Source of the DNA: Rhododendron vialii
Lineage: Eukaryota; Streptophyta; Magnoliopsida; Ericales; Ericaceae
Assembly: GCF_030253575.1 (NCBI RefSeq)
Contig: NC_080563.1
Location: 33,465,001-33,529,000, forward strand
Direction of reading: 5' to 3'
Length of the DNA: 64,000 nt
The translations under genes and the position numbers were made by a program. The notes below the pieces were generated by a model. That model did no database searches. It saw nothing but the letters and a program-made list of their open reading frames with translations, and had not been told where the DNA came from. Below are positions 1-12,581 of the stretch, one piece after another (position 1 is the stretch's first letter; every line of letters begins with the position of its first letter).

Positions 1-410
1 TTTTGTTTATTTCTTGTTAGATTTGGGGTAAATAATATATGACTTTTGCACGCTTCCTCTCATATTAAATTACTCTTGCACTATAAATATTTTGATAATT
101 TTTTTAAATTTTACTTGTTATCTTGTATTGTAATGTTAAATTTGCAAACCAAAGGTCCAAAGCCTATTTAATTTTACTAACAAAAACAAAACAAATATTT
201 TTACCGAATAAAATTTGATAGTTTTTTAAAAGTGAAAAAATAATTTTTTAAAAACATGATTTTTTAATAAATTATTTTTTTTAAAAAAAATAAATATCTT
301 AGTTGTTTACCTTTAAAAAAAGGTAAACAAATATTTTTTACCGAATAGAAATTGTTTAATTTTTTTAAAATTTAAAAAAAAAAGTCATTTGGCTTATTTA
401 ATTTTTTTTC
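1..410. other. AT-rich DNA without a gene
   Basis: No coding signal is seen. The stretch is dominated by A and T runs. A short direct repeat containing ATATTTTTACCGAATA-like sequence occurs near 195 and again, slightly changed, near 332. It ends at the sharp boundary with the GC-rich minisatellite. Confidence 0.6.
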
Positions 411-750
411 CCGTGCCTCATGCCGTGCCCTTTCGTGCCCATGTCATGCCGGGTCTTGTCCGTGTCTGTGCCTTGCTAGAACCGTGTCATGCCGTGCCGT
501 TCCTGTCCACTTTTCGTGCCCGTGCCCGTGTCATGCCTGTCTACGACCGTGTCGTGCTGTGCCGTGCCGTGCCAGGCCAACTTTCGTGCCGTGCCCGTTC
601 TGTGCCGTCCACTTCCGTGCCCGTGCCCGTGCCCCGGGCCCACTACAATTGTGCTGTGTCGTGCCATGCCAGGCCAATACCGTGCCTGTGCCGTGCCGTG
701 CTGCCCCGTGCCTGTGCCGTGCCCATATCGTGCCGTGCCGGCACGGCCCA
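411..750. repeat. GTGCC/CGTGCC-type minisatellite
   Basis: About 340 bp made of degenerate copies of GTGCC, CGTGCC and TGCCGTGCC units, GC-rich and set abruptly in AT-rich DNA. It ends with a 14-bp perfect palindrome CCGTGCCGGCACGG at 733-746. Several overlapping open frames run through it on both strands (Arg/Cys/Pro/Val-rich on plus, Gly/His/Thr/Arg-rich on minus). They follow from the repeat having no stop codons and are not genes. Confidence 0.85.
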
Positions 751-822
751 TTTGACACCTCTACACCCAATCAACTCTATTCCCAAAATTTGAACACCCA
801 ACTCAAGTCCACGTGTTCATAA

Positions 823-3244
823 TTTTGTGTGTATGTTGTGCTTCACCTAATTTGATTAAATGTACACACACAAAAAAAAAAAAAACACTTAATCTTAATA
901 GATATAGACAAAAAAAAGAAGAAGCTTAATTTGATAAATTTATGAAATTATAGACAATTTTTTTTAAAGAAAGTTGAACTACGTTCTACACCAACCTACT
1001 TGCCTCAACTTCCCTTGGGATGATATAAGTGAACTGATGCGCCCGTTTAATACTTCTTGGCTCAAAATGTGAAAACTCGGGAGGGCATTTGTAATGCTAT
1101 GTTATTTATTATTTTATTTTATTTTGTGTGTGTGTGTGTTGTTTTTTGAAAGCACTAGACACACTAGTATATGAGCTACAGAGCTACAAAAAACTCGTGC
1201 TGGCATTTGTATTTTTTTGTGTGTTTTTTTATTGCACTATACATATGGACATGAAATTATGGTTAACTGAGATACTAAAATTAAATAATTTTTGAAAACA
1301 CACTCCTATAAAATTCTAGAGCCGCCAATGACGATTTCCCCTCATGTGATCAATACACCTCCCATCTTTATACCCTTTCCCCACTTTATGTCTATTCTGT
1401 GTCCAGCTCTTGTTTGTTTTGATTATTAGAAGTTGTCCTAACCTGGAATGTATTGGGTGGCCTAAGCGCCTCCCACAACCACACATTCATGTGAGGTTCA
1501 AGACTAAGTGTATGAATTTTACGTGAATGTGTGGCGAAGAATGTTGGGACACCACATGACAATGTCCCCAGACTGCTGCATAATACATGTTCAGGACTAA
1601 GTGTAGGAATCCCGGATGAATATGTGTTGGTGAAGATTATTTGAATACCTCGTGAAAGTGTCCCAATACTAGTGAATAATTGCTCCCTAAAATGGTTACA
1701 TTGTGCTCTAAAACCCTTAATAATCTCACAGCCATATAGGATTCACACACTTAGCTGGGTCATGGAAAACAGTTGTTAAGGGAGGCCATTCGATGTATGT
1801 GGATTTCTCTGCATCGAACGGCTACGGACATAATTGTATCTGAAATTATGTTTTAAAGTTGTATTTCTAGCATTGTTCAATAAAGAAAGGGTTTGACTAG
1901 TAGTTATTTGGGAGATGCAGAAATTGTGTGCCACTCGTTCATGGAGGCCAAAGGGACTTTTCGCTTTTGGCCTGGCCTGGCCTGGCTTTTCTACGGGAGA
2001 ATTATTCAGTAGTGACTCGCGAAATGTCAGATTCATGTGGGGAAACCAAAGGCAAGGAAAAATCAGCTTTGAAAGGATCCTTGTTTATGGAGTAATTTTT
2101 GTTTTTTTTTGGCCACAAAATAAATGGAGTAATTATTCAGTGATTCTATGGCACTGCCAAGTGGTCCCACGTTAGACCAGCTATTTTCAGGTTTTCATGA
2201 AAATCATGAGTGGGTTGACGGAAGAGTATTGTTTGAGAGAATTGGAAGCTTAATTATGAAACTGAATCGAACATTAAGTTTTAATCAACCCAAATATATG
2301 AATTAGTTATCTCCATTGAGCATAGAGTACTTAAATCAATTAAAGTCAGTTACATGAATTTTTTATCTCCATCGAGCATAATTACTCGTCGTTTTTTATC
2401 TTATCAGTTTAAAAAAGTTGAGAGTTGAAAAGAGAAAAGTGGTAGTGAGGTGAATGAAAACATCATATGGTTATTAGCTTTTAGTTGATCATGAGGAGGA
2501 AATTGCAATGAACTTTTTTTGAAGAAACCTAACAGAACTTTGGGCCGGCGACTTGAAAGAGTTCGACGTTGATGAGGAGGTAGCTTGGTGGTTTAAAAGG
2601 TTTTAGGTGACGTGATTCTGGGTGGTAAAAAGGAGGGGTATTTCATGTAACCGGTATAAATCCTCCTCTCGTGATGCAGTGACCACTCATTGTGAGAAGA
2701 GCCATACGTACCCATTACATTGAAAACTTCACGGTAAAGAGTGACTTACTGGTGGTTTTGATGGAAACTTTTGTCAGGGCCGCGGTCTGATTGGTAAAAG
2801 CCATGGATGCAGCTTTAGTATTCAATGAAAGCTATAATTCGACTTTGTTCACTTGAATGACATGAAGTTCCACCCGCCCCTCGCGTGACAGGTTTCTGTT
2901 AGTTATTTGAACCGACAAGCAACAGAAGGAGCAAAGTGATCCGATGACTAAAAGTAGTAAGGGTTCGACTGTACCAATTTATGTTACAATGTAGGGGAGC
3001 AAAGTACATATATATTTTTGAGCTGCACATCTGAGTCTTTGGAAATCCTTGAATTGAATTCCATGAGGTCACCTTATACTGAAATCTATCACTCTCTACC
3101 CCAATTCTGCCAATCACCATTGTTCTGGTTTTCTTCTGGTGAAGGCTAGATCCAAGAAATAAACACTTGCACCTTTTTTGACAATTTTCTGCTCTGTGTA
3201 ACAAAAAATATCACAATACATGTGCAGAGGAGAATCAATGCGAA
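823..3244. other. Intergenic; contains a degenerate inverted-repeat element
   Basis: No gene is recognised. A short (TG)n run lies near 1124-1139. Roughly 1440-1600 resembles the small element at 13642-13785, sharing a core like AAGTGTATGAA and a following ACACCACATG block, so it is probably a worn copy of the same family. The last few hundred bases probably hold the 3' UTR of the DEG14-like gene, which is transcribed leftwards. Confidence 0.45.
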
Positions 3245-6200
3245 CTACATATCTGGGTTTGCCTCCTCAGGTATAACAGTCAAAGTCGCTGAACTATCGT
3301 TTGCTCTTTTAACAACGGTCTTCAAGGGTTTCCCTACTTTGTCCCCCATAATTTCAATTACCTGCAAGAATCCAACTCCAATCATTTAACGTAAAAATAA
3401 GAAAATGTAATAACGTCAACAATAATCAGGGTACCTATATGAAAACCAGACTTGGGGGAAAGCTTGGGTTTCTAGACCCGGAAACCATAGATGAAATGCA
3501 TACACGCTAAAGCTTTGTTTGAACGGTTATACCGTTGTAGGTTTTGTGAGAGTGCTATAAAGCCTATAATACTCTGTTAGGCTCATATACACAATCGTGC
3601 AAAGTGATTGGTATCGCAACCCAAACGTGAGATCAACTGCAGACCCAAAAATTTACATTAGTGGGGGAACCTATTAGCTATAAGCCTATAATGGTATATT
3701 TATTTATACTAAAAGGTAGTAGTAAATTTCTTTCATGACGATTTTGGTTCATATTTGAGTTTGTTTTTTTAAGGTGAGGTTTCAAATAGAATCTTATGTT
3801 TAGAGAGGAGGATGAGTAATTTACCACTTCCCAAAAAAGAAGAAGAGGAAGCTCCACTACAACAAATTTACTGAACTTTTATGGGGAACTATGACAATTT
3901 TTCATGGTATATTGCGATAAAATATGGGTACAGAAATAACACTATTAAAGTGTGTGGGGGCCATGACCCGTAGGCCCCTTATTATGTCCGCCCGGGAGAG
4001 ATGTATGCATATAATGAACTAATGAGGGTAGCCGACTTAAGTTACCACTACAGAAATCTCTAGCAAGTGGCAACTGTTCGTATTGTCATTTTCTTTCCTT
4101 TGGAAGTAGGGATAGCAACCGGTCAGTTTGGTCCGAGTTTTTCAGTGTTTACTTGCACCCAAACTCGAACTAGTGACCCGATGTGTATGATTTTCAATGT
4201 ACCATAATCGAACTGTACGGGGTTCGATTTTCACCAGAACTCCATCAATTCCGTTAATGAACAGATGAAGAAAAGGAATACGCCAATCGCCCAAAAAATC
4301 AACCTACCATAAGATCTGTTACCGTTAACCGTTCAACATAATGAAGCAAAATAAGACAGTTTTAACTTTCATAAAATGTTTTAATCCACATCAGCTATAT
4401 TCAAGATATTCAACAAGGGGGGAAAAAGAATATTACCAGCAATATCATGCCTCATCCAACATCACCACCACCTTTGGTTTATACTATAAAAATACTACAA
4501 CGTTACATACGAATATGTGCATCAGTTTAGTTGGATTGGTTTTGGGTTCAGTTTCCGTGAGGGTACTTCCTTAGTTCCTTGTACTAAACCAGAACCAAAA
4601 CCCACCATGGTAATCCGATTTTAACACCAAAACTGCCTTACGAATAGGGAAAGTTCAGAAAAAATACATCCATAATATCAGATTGGTTGTAGGTACCAGT
4701 CGGCTTTGGGTGAAATTGCCATCCCTATTTGGCAGCCAATTGTATTTGGTTGCTATGGGGATAGATATGCTTATCGCAACCTCAAGTTGGAGGGGAAAGA
4801 CCAATGCTCTTTTTCCTTATTTTGGAGCGTGGGAAAGGAGATATTGAAGGGAAATAGAAAAATGAGAGAAGGAAAAGTTTTAAGATACCTCTTTAATGCT
4901 CCCGACAGGCCTACCATCGAATTCAACGACAACATCACCAGGATGGAATCCAGCACGGTCAGCTGGTGACCCTGGGGTAACCTGGCAAAACAAAAGTCAA
5001 CCATTAGAGATATTAGGCCATCCTATTTTATAAGCATGAACAAGATTATCTTGGTGCATATCGAATGTATGCTGTGATGTATTAAAACATGTCCATCAAC
5101 TACGTATAACAAAATCACAGCATATAAAAAGTTACAAAAAATACAAACACAAAACACCAAAGTCAAATAGAGAACTGTTCTTGAACAATAAGCTCTTTCC
5201 ACACATTTCCACTTTGTAAAATGCCATGAAGTGATACTAAAATAAACCACGGACTACTGCACAAATCTCCCATGAGGTATCTAACAATTGCAGGGACTCC
5301 CTGTTAAAGTTGTTCAGCAGAAGCTAGTAATGAATAACTTGATTTTACATTTTACCCTTCAACAGAAAATATTTTCCAGATTTTCCTACTTTAAATATTT
5401 GCACCTAACGAGCACTGCTCCTATAACCAAACAAGCAGCCACTCCATCACACCTCTAATAGCCATGACCACCACCACCATCGAAAGCCCCGCCTCAATCA
5501 CTGCCACCTTCTGTCCTTCTCTCTCAATCACTCCGTTTATCTTTCTCTGCACAAAATCAGAACCCATCACCACAATTTTCACTGCCTCAGTTGGCCAGAA
5601 TGGCCATTTCCCTCCACCGCCTCTGCTTCCCCCATCACCCAATCTCTTTGCCATCACCTTCACCTTGTGCTGCCTTGCGTACTCCATCCACCATCTCACC
5701 CCCTGCCATTCAATCACCACCACTTAAGTATTGAACCCGAGAACACACAATCTCCCAGGCTAAATTGACCAATTGAGGTCAAATTTCAACCAACTCCAAA
5801 GTCCAAAGCAACTTGACGCAGAATTAACCGACTAAGAATCAAACATCTGTACATGCACTCACTAATATGTCGTACTAGCATATATGAAGGTTCATGTGGT
5901 AAAAGCGATTAAGAAAAAACATGGGGGCAGAGGTGGCGATATAGAAGGGGGGAGGGGGGGTGGGGGTGCGTGGGTGGCAGTGTTGTGGGGGGTTGGTGTT
6001 GGGAAGATGTAGAGCTGTGTTAAAGTGATGAAGGGTGGGGAGGTTATACAGAGAAATCACAGAACATACCATTGGTACAAGAATTCCTTTGTTGACATTA
6101 GGGAAGGTATCATCCTTCTCCCGAAGCTGAGCAACAATCATATGATTAAGATCAAGCATTTTCAATCCAAGCCATGGTCGAACAACTCTCCTGCATCAAT

Positions 6201-6587
6201 CAAATTATAACTTCAAGCTCAAAAGCAACAGATGTTTTGAAGAGCATCTAAAGATTGATATTTCCACTAAAGCAACTATTCCAGCCTGGGCAAGTTTAAC
6301 CAACTCTCAAGCGAAGGAAGCAACATAATTGGACCTTTTTCCTCTTGGTTTTCTTCTTGGGTAGGGGAAGAATCTCAAATATAATGCCCTTGTTTTTTTT
6401 TGTTATGCTTTCAGTGCGCTCACTCAGACACTCATGGCACCAAAACTATAAACCAATGGACACAAGCAAATAGATTTAAGATATTCTGATATCCTTTTAG
6501 GAATAAACAATGCATGCTTACATTTTGGGTAGTACATGGAGAACCAGATTCATATTAATAAACTAACATTTTCTCTATGGTGTGTGA

Positions 6588-6652
<65 letters not shown>

Positions 6653-9600
6653 TTATATCACTGACAGAAGGAAAAAATTGATGATTCCAAACTAAAGTTG
6701 TCCATAATCCATGTAATCCAATGTTCGAACTAATTAGTTGCGCACAAACTATAGAACATACCCGTTTTTCTTGAAGTGCTCTACGATTGTGGAAACTGAA
6801 TCAATTGGTACAGCAAAGCTCAATCCATCAGCCGCAGCCACTTTCATAACATTAATACCAACAACTTCACCATCAATATTAGCAAGGGGCCCACCAGAAT
6901 TACCCTATCCCAAGAATTTGAAAAAGATAGGAATACAAACTAGTAAATGAACAAGACGTCAACGATCTCATCAACAATACCAAACAACGGTAAATCCGTT
7001 ATTCCCCTTGTCTTAATAAGTAGCAAAAACAGTAAATCTAAACAAGAAAGCCAAGCACATGAGATTTCAGTTCAACTAGATGAATATGTCAATCTGCTAA
7101 TTTCAAAGTGAAAAAATGAACTTTTACTACCCCTTTTTACTGTTGGTATTAATTCGATCCCACCAGCAACGGAAGCATAACAAAAATAAACACACACAAA
7201 GAAGACAATATTTACGTGGTTCGGCCTCTATGCCTACTCCACAGGAGAGAGAACAATTGTCCACTAATATTGAATGAGTACAATGAGACAAAAATACCCA
7301 GCCCAAGCTCTCAAGCACTTTTGTATTTTTATCTCTCTCACTCACAATATTTTCACTCTATTTTCTCTCAACCTATTTTTGTATTCCTGTCTTTTTTTCT
7401 CTCTCACAGCAGTGCACTGTAGCACACATGCACCCTTTTAAATACATGACAAGGCAGAACTCCTCTTCAAGCAAAACACTCTTGAAATACCTAGAAGGCT
7501 CTGGAGCCAACAAGCACCACAAATGCTCTTCGGGTCTAGGGACATGCACAGCTGGCAAACCTTGAGCTGCCCAATGCTTGACAATGGGCACAATATGCTT
7601 TCCAAAAGACACACTTCATAAACACATTTGAAAAAGCAATAAATCATTTTTATTTAGCTTTCAATGCATATTAACACATGGGCAAAACCCCAACATTTAC
7701 CCTGGTATGTAAGTTACATTACATTGGGCTATTACTTGGAACACATCGTACCGGTACGAGAAACATGAACCGGAGCGTCACACACACATGACAACCCGCA
7801 AATACTTCTTTGTCCTCAACCGGCATTTGTTTTCATAGTTACATGTTCCACTCATTCCTTCCTATCCACCCAATTCATTAGTAAATTATCTAAACCAGCT
7901 GAACAACTTGAACTTGATCTGTTCGTGTTACAACATATGGGTGGGATTGTACTATGCTCTACATTACTCAAATAATGCGATATTCTTCTGGGGGAATTAA
8001 AGTGACCATTAATCTCATTCCGCAATAAATGAATCACTATGACATAATCCAAGGAATAGCTTGGTAATTTTTGAAGTAAACTACAATATTGTAAGGCCAA
8101 ATTACCACAAAAAGATCATAAAAATCAATGCAGATTTTGGGGGTTTTGTCACCGTGTTAACTGCACCACCCATTTGGGACCTCCCTTGATCTGAGTATCT
8201 TTAGTGCCACGTGACATTACTTTAACCTCCTTAATGTGAGTGATTTATACATTTATTCGTGCCTTTTTGTATAGTATTGCGTAGGTAGCTAACTTATGTT
8301 CGAAAATTATATTTTGCTGATTAGTCTCTAGCACTACGAGACCATAAGCAACTAACGTTCATGGAGAGATGTCTCATGGCTACTTTGTATTGTTTTCTGG
8401 TCCCTTGAAGTGTATTGGTATGGTGGTCTGCGTACTTATTTTGTTTGTTCCATACATTTGTTTTTTTCGAAATAAGAGAACATTAGGAATCACTTTAGTT
8501 CGATAATTTACCGTTTCAGAATAAGGTGTATCACCTATTGGAATATGTTTCCAAACTGTAGTCTACCAGGGTATAAGCGTTCCTTTGTAACACATAAATG
8601 GACCAGGGATGCAGGTATGTGTGACTTAACCAAGCATTCTCTACTTGTCAAGTTACACGACAAGTACTCAAATTGTATGATACTTCACTTATTTTCGAGA
8701 ATAAAAAGGTGTATACACGGTGTAACAGAAAATTTGACATACACCTTTGGTCCTTAACTTGGTGAATGCCCTACACAGCACATGCGAGATACATCTGATA
8801 TCATTATGTACCTTAGTTGTAATACATAAGTAACCATACCATTACGCTGACAAAACCAAAAACAAAACAAAAAAGGGGTAAGAATTTATCTTACACCATT
8901 AATCGCGCAATCTGTTTGAAGATACTCCCTCCTCATTCCTCCAAGACCCAAATCACTACTGTTGCGATCAACACAGCTACAAGCAAAAGGAAGGGGCAAA
9001 GGCAATAAAAAAAAAAAAACACCAGGTACTAATATATCAATTTTATCATGAAATCTTAGTCATCTATCATAATCACACAATACGATAAAGCATATTAACC
9101 TATTATCCATACAGAAAGGGTTGAGACACTAAAAGTCAGTTTCTACGAAAACAGCAAAATGGACTAAAAAAGGATGGATTTTTTAAAAATAAGCAGAAAG
9201 AAAAGCAAAATCTTTTCACAATAATATATCCAGCATACCTAACTATACCAGCTGTAACTGTATTTTGAAGGGAAAGAGGACAGCCCATGGCTACCACCCA
9301 ATCTCCTGGACGAAGCTTACTTGAAGACCCCAGTTGTGCCATTGGAAGTGGAGTTTTAGAGTTGATTTTCACAATAGCAATATCAGAATGTAAGTCAGCA
9401 TTCAACACCGTACCCTCAAATGTCCGACCATCTTGCAAAGTCACATCAACCTGCAACATAATGAGCCATTCTAAAGCTCTGGGAGAGTGGTTTCCATTTA
9501 TAATAACAAAACCCTCAATTGCATTACATCAAAGTCATCGTACGGAACGGTGAGTTGAAACAGAGGTGAGGGGTCTGATTCCTCAGGTTTGAACACAGGC

Positions 9601-11951
9601 AAGAGAACACCGGAGGAAAAGAAGACGACAATATGTCTTGTGTATCAAATTGCAAAAGATCCACCTCCAAGTAAAGCGGACAGTCTAGCCTAATGAGTCT
9701 CATTCATGGGTGTAAAAAATGAAGAGATAGTTCCTGGAATCAAGTACAACACTTCCAGAATAATGCTCTAGCAAAAACCTGAGTTTCTTGGGGAAACGTG
9801 ATTGGTTAAATACAGTATGGTAATCATTACTTACTTGAACAAGATACATAACGCAAAAACAAGCTTCTACCACTCCACATTGACTACCATAAATACCATT
9901 TTACATTGCGATCCCTCACTTCACAAACATTCAAAAGCAACGAAAATATGTGCAACAAATCAACTGACTATTGTGGACAACTCGAGATATACTCCCCAAA
10001 CATTCAGCAAATAAAGTCAAAAGTCAAGTGATGTGTCGTTACATAAGCATACATACACATGAGATTTTGCATCCCCCATCTAATTCCGGTACTATACATT
10101 TAAACTCATGCTTTGGTGATACCTCTAAAGAAAAGTATCTGACATTGATCTAGCCATTATGATACAATAATAGCAAGCAATTAAGGTCTGATCATTAAGG
10201 CACTAACCTTCCCCTCTGATGGAGAACGTAGACCTTTGAAATCAACAACCACATGAGCACAAGTCAAGATAGTGCCATCTGAATCTATGATAGTTCCAGA
10301 GCCGACACTCTTTCCCATGGTCAGTCCATAAATATCTGACAACAGAAAGTACACCAATCTAAAATCTTGATTTCTCAGCAAACGCCTTAAAACTTAGCAT
10401 AATAAATTCGACATAGCATACCCCGCGGAACTGATAGATTGACCACAGCAGGACCAACCCTTGCAGCAGCATTGGCAATGCTGTCTCTACCCAAACATCC
10501 ACGACTAGTATTTGCTCCATCTCCGACCTCCCCAGAAACTCCCTTGCTTATGTCTTCTGACGGCACAGAGCCAATTCTAGAAAACAATGACGGAATTTTT
10601 TCTACAATTACATAGTATGGAAATGGGGTGCAATGCTAACATGATCAATAAAGAAAGAAGGCAAAATAAGAACGACAGACCATATTGCATAGGATCCAGT
10701 GAGACATATGAAGGACGGGCAATCATCTCCCGCAAAGTTCTCCATGACCACAATAAGGATTCAAGCAACGGTGAAGGAATTGCAAGCGATATACTTGTCC
10801 CTAAAATTCATGTAAACTGTCATCAGATGATTGCGCCAAACAAATAATGCACCGTTTAAGTTGTGAAGAAAATGCAAGTTGGGAACAAACTTCTCTTCCT
10901 GGTTTTCATGACTTGTGAACCCTCCAAGCATCATAAATACCAAGTAAATTACTGGAATTCTCATATAACTACCATCATTAACAAGAAAAAAATCCAAGTC
11001 TCACTTATTGAATGACAATCCGAATCTAGCATGATAAAGCGCTCATAGTTGCAAAATCCATTTCAAATTCAAATACAAGCCATCAAATCTCATTTTAGAA
11101 ATTCCCGTGTAAAATTTGGTTGAACCCCTTGATTAAAACTCCAAATTTCCCACGTTTTCCGAGAAACTCGAAACAGAGGGAAAGAAATTTACATCAGTGT
11201 CAATAAAATTAAGTTCCATCTCCAAATAAAATTAAGTTCTTACTTAAATCAGTGTCAATACTGGAACACAAGAGCCCCGATCCCGCAGTAGCCAGAGCCA
11301 CTGAACGAATGAAGGAGTGCTTGTTGAAGACTGGAACCTTTCTCTGCAATTACAGACCCGAATCTGAAAATGAGAAAATTAATCCAACCAAGTATATCTC
11401 TATGCATAATTCACGTCTATTTTTGTTATAATTCGGGTGTCCGGGCCAACTTACGCACACCTCGACTAATCTTGAGGGACCAATCCCACCGTTCACTAGT
11501 AGGGGCCCAACTAAAGCTCCGTGGGGAATTAATAGCACCTCAAATGTTTTGAACTTGAGACCTTAGGACTTAGGAGGGAGCAAGGCTCCATATAATCTGC
11601 TCTAATTGGTGGACATATTCACAGAACAAGAGATTTTATATCGATTATGACCTTTATCCGATTAAGAGCGCAGGAGAACACCTCAGGTCCCCTGTACTGT
11701 AATATGCCCGTACCTCTATTCCTGTGCAATTTCCGTCGCAGGATTCCACAAAAAACTCTCGCCTGCAGTTGAAATTGCACGGGAACAGAAGCACTGAGAC
11801 AATTCCGGTACCGAAGATTTGAGTTCGCAAGAAAGGAAAGGAAAAGCTGTTCGAAATTAAATTATCTAGGGAAACAAACAGCGAAGTAGAGGGAAAATTG
11901 GATCGTAATTATCACCATTTGGGAAGGGATGCATACCAGAAGATGTCCCAT
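3245..11951 (-). CDS. DEG14: DEG14-like HtrA serine protease with PDZ domain, 11 exons
   Basis: ATP-independent HtrA/DegP-type serine endopeptidase. The Arabidopsis relative (At5g27660) is annotated as a probably mitochondrial protease with one PDZ domain. Exons on the minus strand: 11937-11951, 11244-11343, 10681-10800, 10422-10601, 10208-10335, 9239-9450, 8895-8976, 6762-6904, 6070-6190, 4889-4981, 3245-3361. All junctions are GT-AG and in phase, giving 436 residues, close to the family length. The start is the ATG of MGHLL at 11951, which splices to [14 protein letters not shown], a basic, hydrophobic N-terminus suiting import or membrane anchoring. The catalytic triad is complete: His166 (TCAHVV), Asp204 (HSDIAI) and Ser282 (GGNSGGPL). 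The PDZ domain follows from about residue 327 and includes [16 protein letters not shown]. The introns are loaded with repeats, yet the reading frame is intact, so the gene is probably functional. Confidence 0.93.
4107..4727. mobile_element. hAT-type MITE in intron 10 of DEG14
   Basis: A 621-bp segment with terminal inverted repeats: TAGGGATAGCAA at the left and TTGCCATCCCTA at the right. It is flanked by an 8-bp near-perfect duplication, TTTGGAAG at 4099-4106 and TTTGGCAG at 4728-4735. An 8-bp target duplication is the hAT signature. No transposase is encoded, so it is non-autonomous. Confidence 0.8.
5946..5998 (+). repeat. G-rich tract in intron 9 of DEG14
   Basis: Runs of 4 to 7 G separated by one to a few bases, which could form a G-quadruplex on the plus strand. 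The transcript is read from minus, so the RNA is C-rich and any quadruplex would form in the template DNA strand. The neighbouring 5420-5730 is a simple C/A/T-rich low-complexity stretch with a spurious open frame. Confidence 0.6.
6589..6650. repeat. (GC)n(GA)n compound microsatellite
   Basis: GCGCGCGCGC followed by about 24 GA units, inside intron 8 of the DEG14-like gene. Confidence 0.95.
7141..7695. mobile_element. Solo LTR (555 bp) in intron 7 of DEG14
   Basis: Begins TGTTGGTATTAATTCGATCC and ends AAACCCCAACA, giving TGTTGG...CCAACA inverted ends. It is flanked on both sides by the identical 5-bp duplication TTTAC (7136-7140 and 7696-7700). It contains a TTTACGTGGTTCGG-like block that I associate with plant Copia LTRs. 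No internal retroelement genes or second LTR are present, so it is a solo LTR left by recombination. Superfamily assignment is inference. Confidence 0.88.
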
Positions 11952-12578
11952 TGGTAGAGGCAGTTGTCGAAGCTTTCAACTTTTGCTTGCTTCCTCCGTG
12001 CGATTGTTGGTTTCTCTGTGATCAGTTTGCTATTGTCGCTTAAACCCTAACAAAACCCCTCTCTCTCTCTCTCTGCGTTGTGGAGGAATAATTATTCACG
12101 GGGCACCCTCACAGCCTCACTAGTGCCTCAACAACCGTCACTAGTACCAATACCCATCTCTATAGAGTATATATCGTGATTCAAAAAATCGAAGAGTCGA
12201 AGAGGGGGAGTAAAATTTATTTTCCTTGTGTGAAATTCCAATTATTCTTTTGGTAGGATTTTTTTTTCCCTCCCTTTTGAAACAGAAAAATAAATTTGCA
12301 AGAAAGCATTTTTTTTAGTAGAAAAGTTGGAGTTACTAGCCCAGCAATTTTTCTTGGACAGAAAATTATGAAAAAGTCGATTTTATCATCTTTTTCATTC
12401 ATGTGAACAGAGCCTAAGCCACGTAATTTGCATGAGCACTATGCAAGAATTAAAAACCATATCGAAGATAATGTGAAGATTTCAAAAGAAAAAAAACCGA
12501 ACATAGCTTTTTTTTTTTTGTTTTTATTGCTTCGGAAGGAAAAACTGAACAGTACCTGCACTGTTTGGTAGCATAATG
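11952..12578. promoter_or_regulatory. Upstream region of DEG14
   Basis: Holds the 5' UTR and promoter side of the leftward DEG14-like gene. A CT-rich stretch, CCCTCTCTCTCTCTCTCTGC, lies about 110-130 bp upstream of the ATG, as is common in plant 5' UTRs. No convincing TATA box was pinned down. 12180-12578 is AT-rich without a gene. Confidence 0.45.
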
Positions 12579-12581
12579 TTA

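Noticed and set aside
389..822. Five overlapping ORFs of 79-134 codons on both strands
   Set aside because: They lie in the GTGCC minisatellite; long frames on both strands follow from a stop-free repeat, with composition Cys/Arg/Pro/Val or Gly/His/Thr and no domain.
5421..5727. ORFs on both strands (Thr/Pro-rich and Val/Gly-rich)
   Set aside because: Low-complexity CCA/CAC-rich intron sequence of the DEG14-like gene; no homology or splice context.
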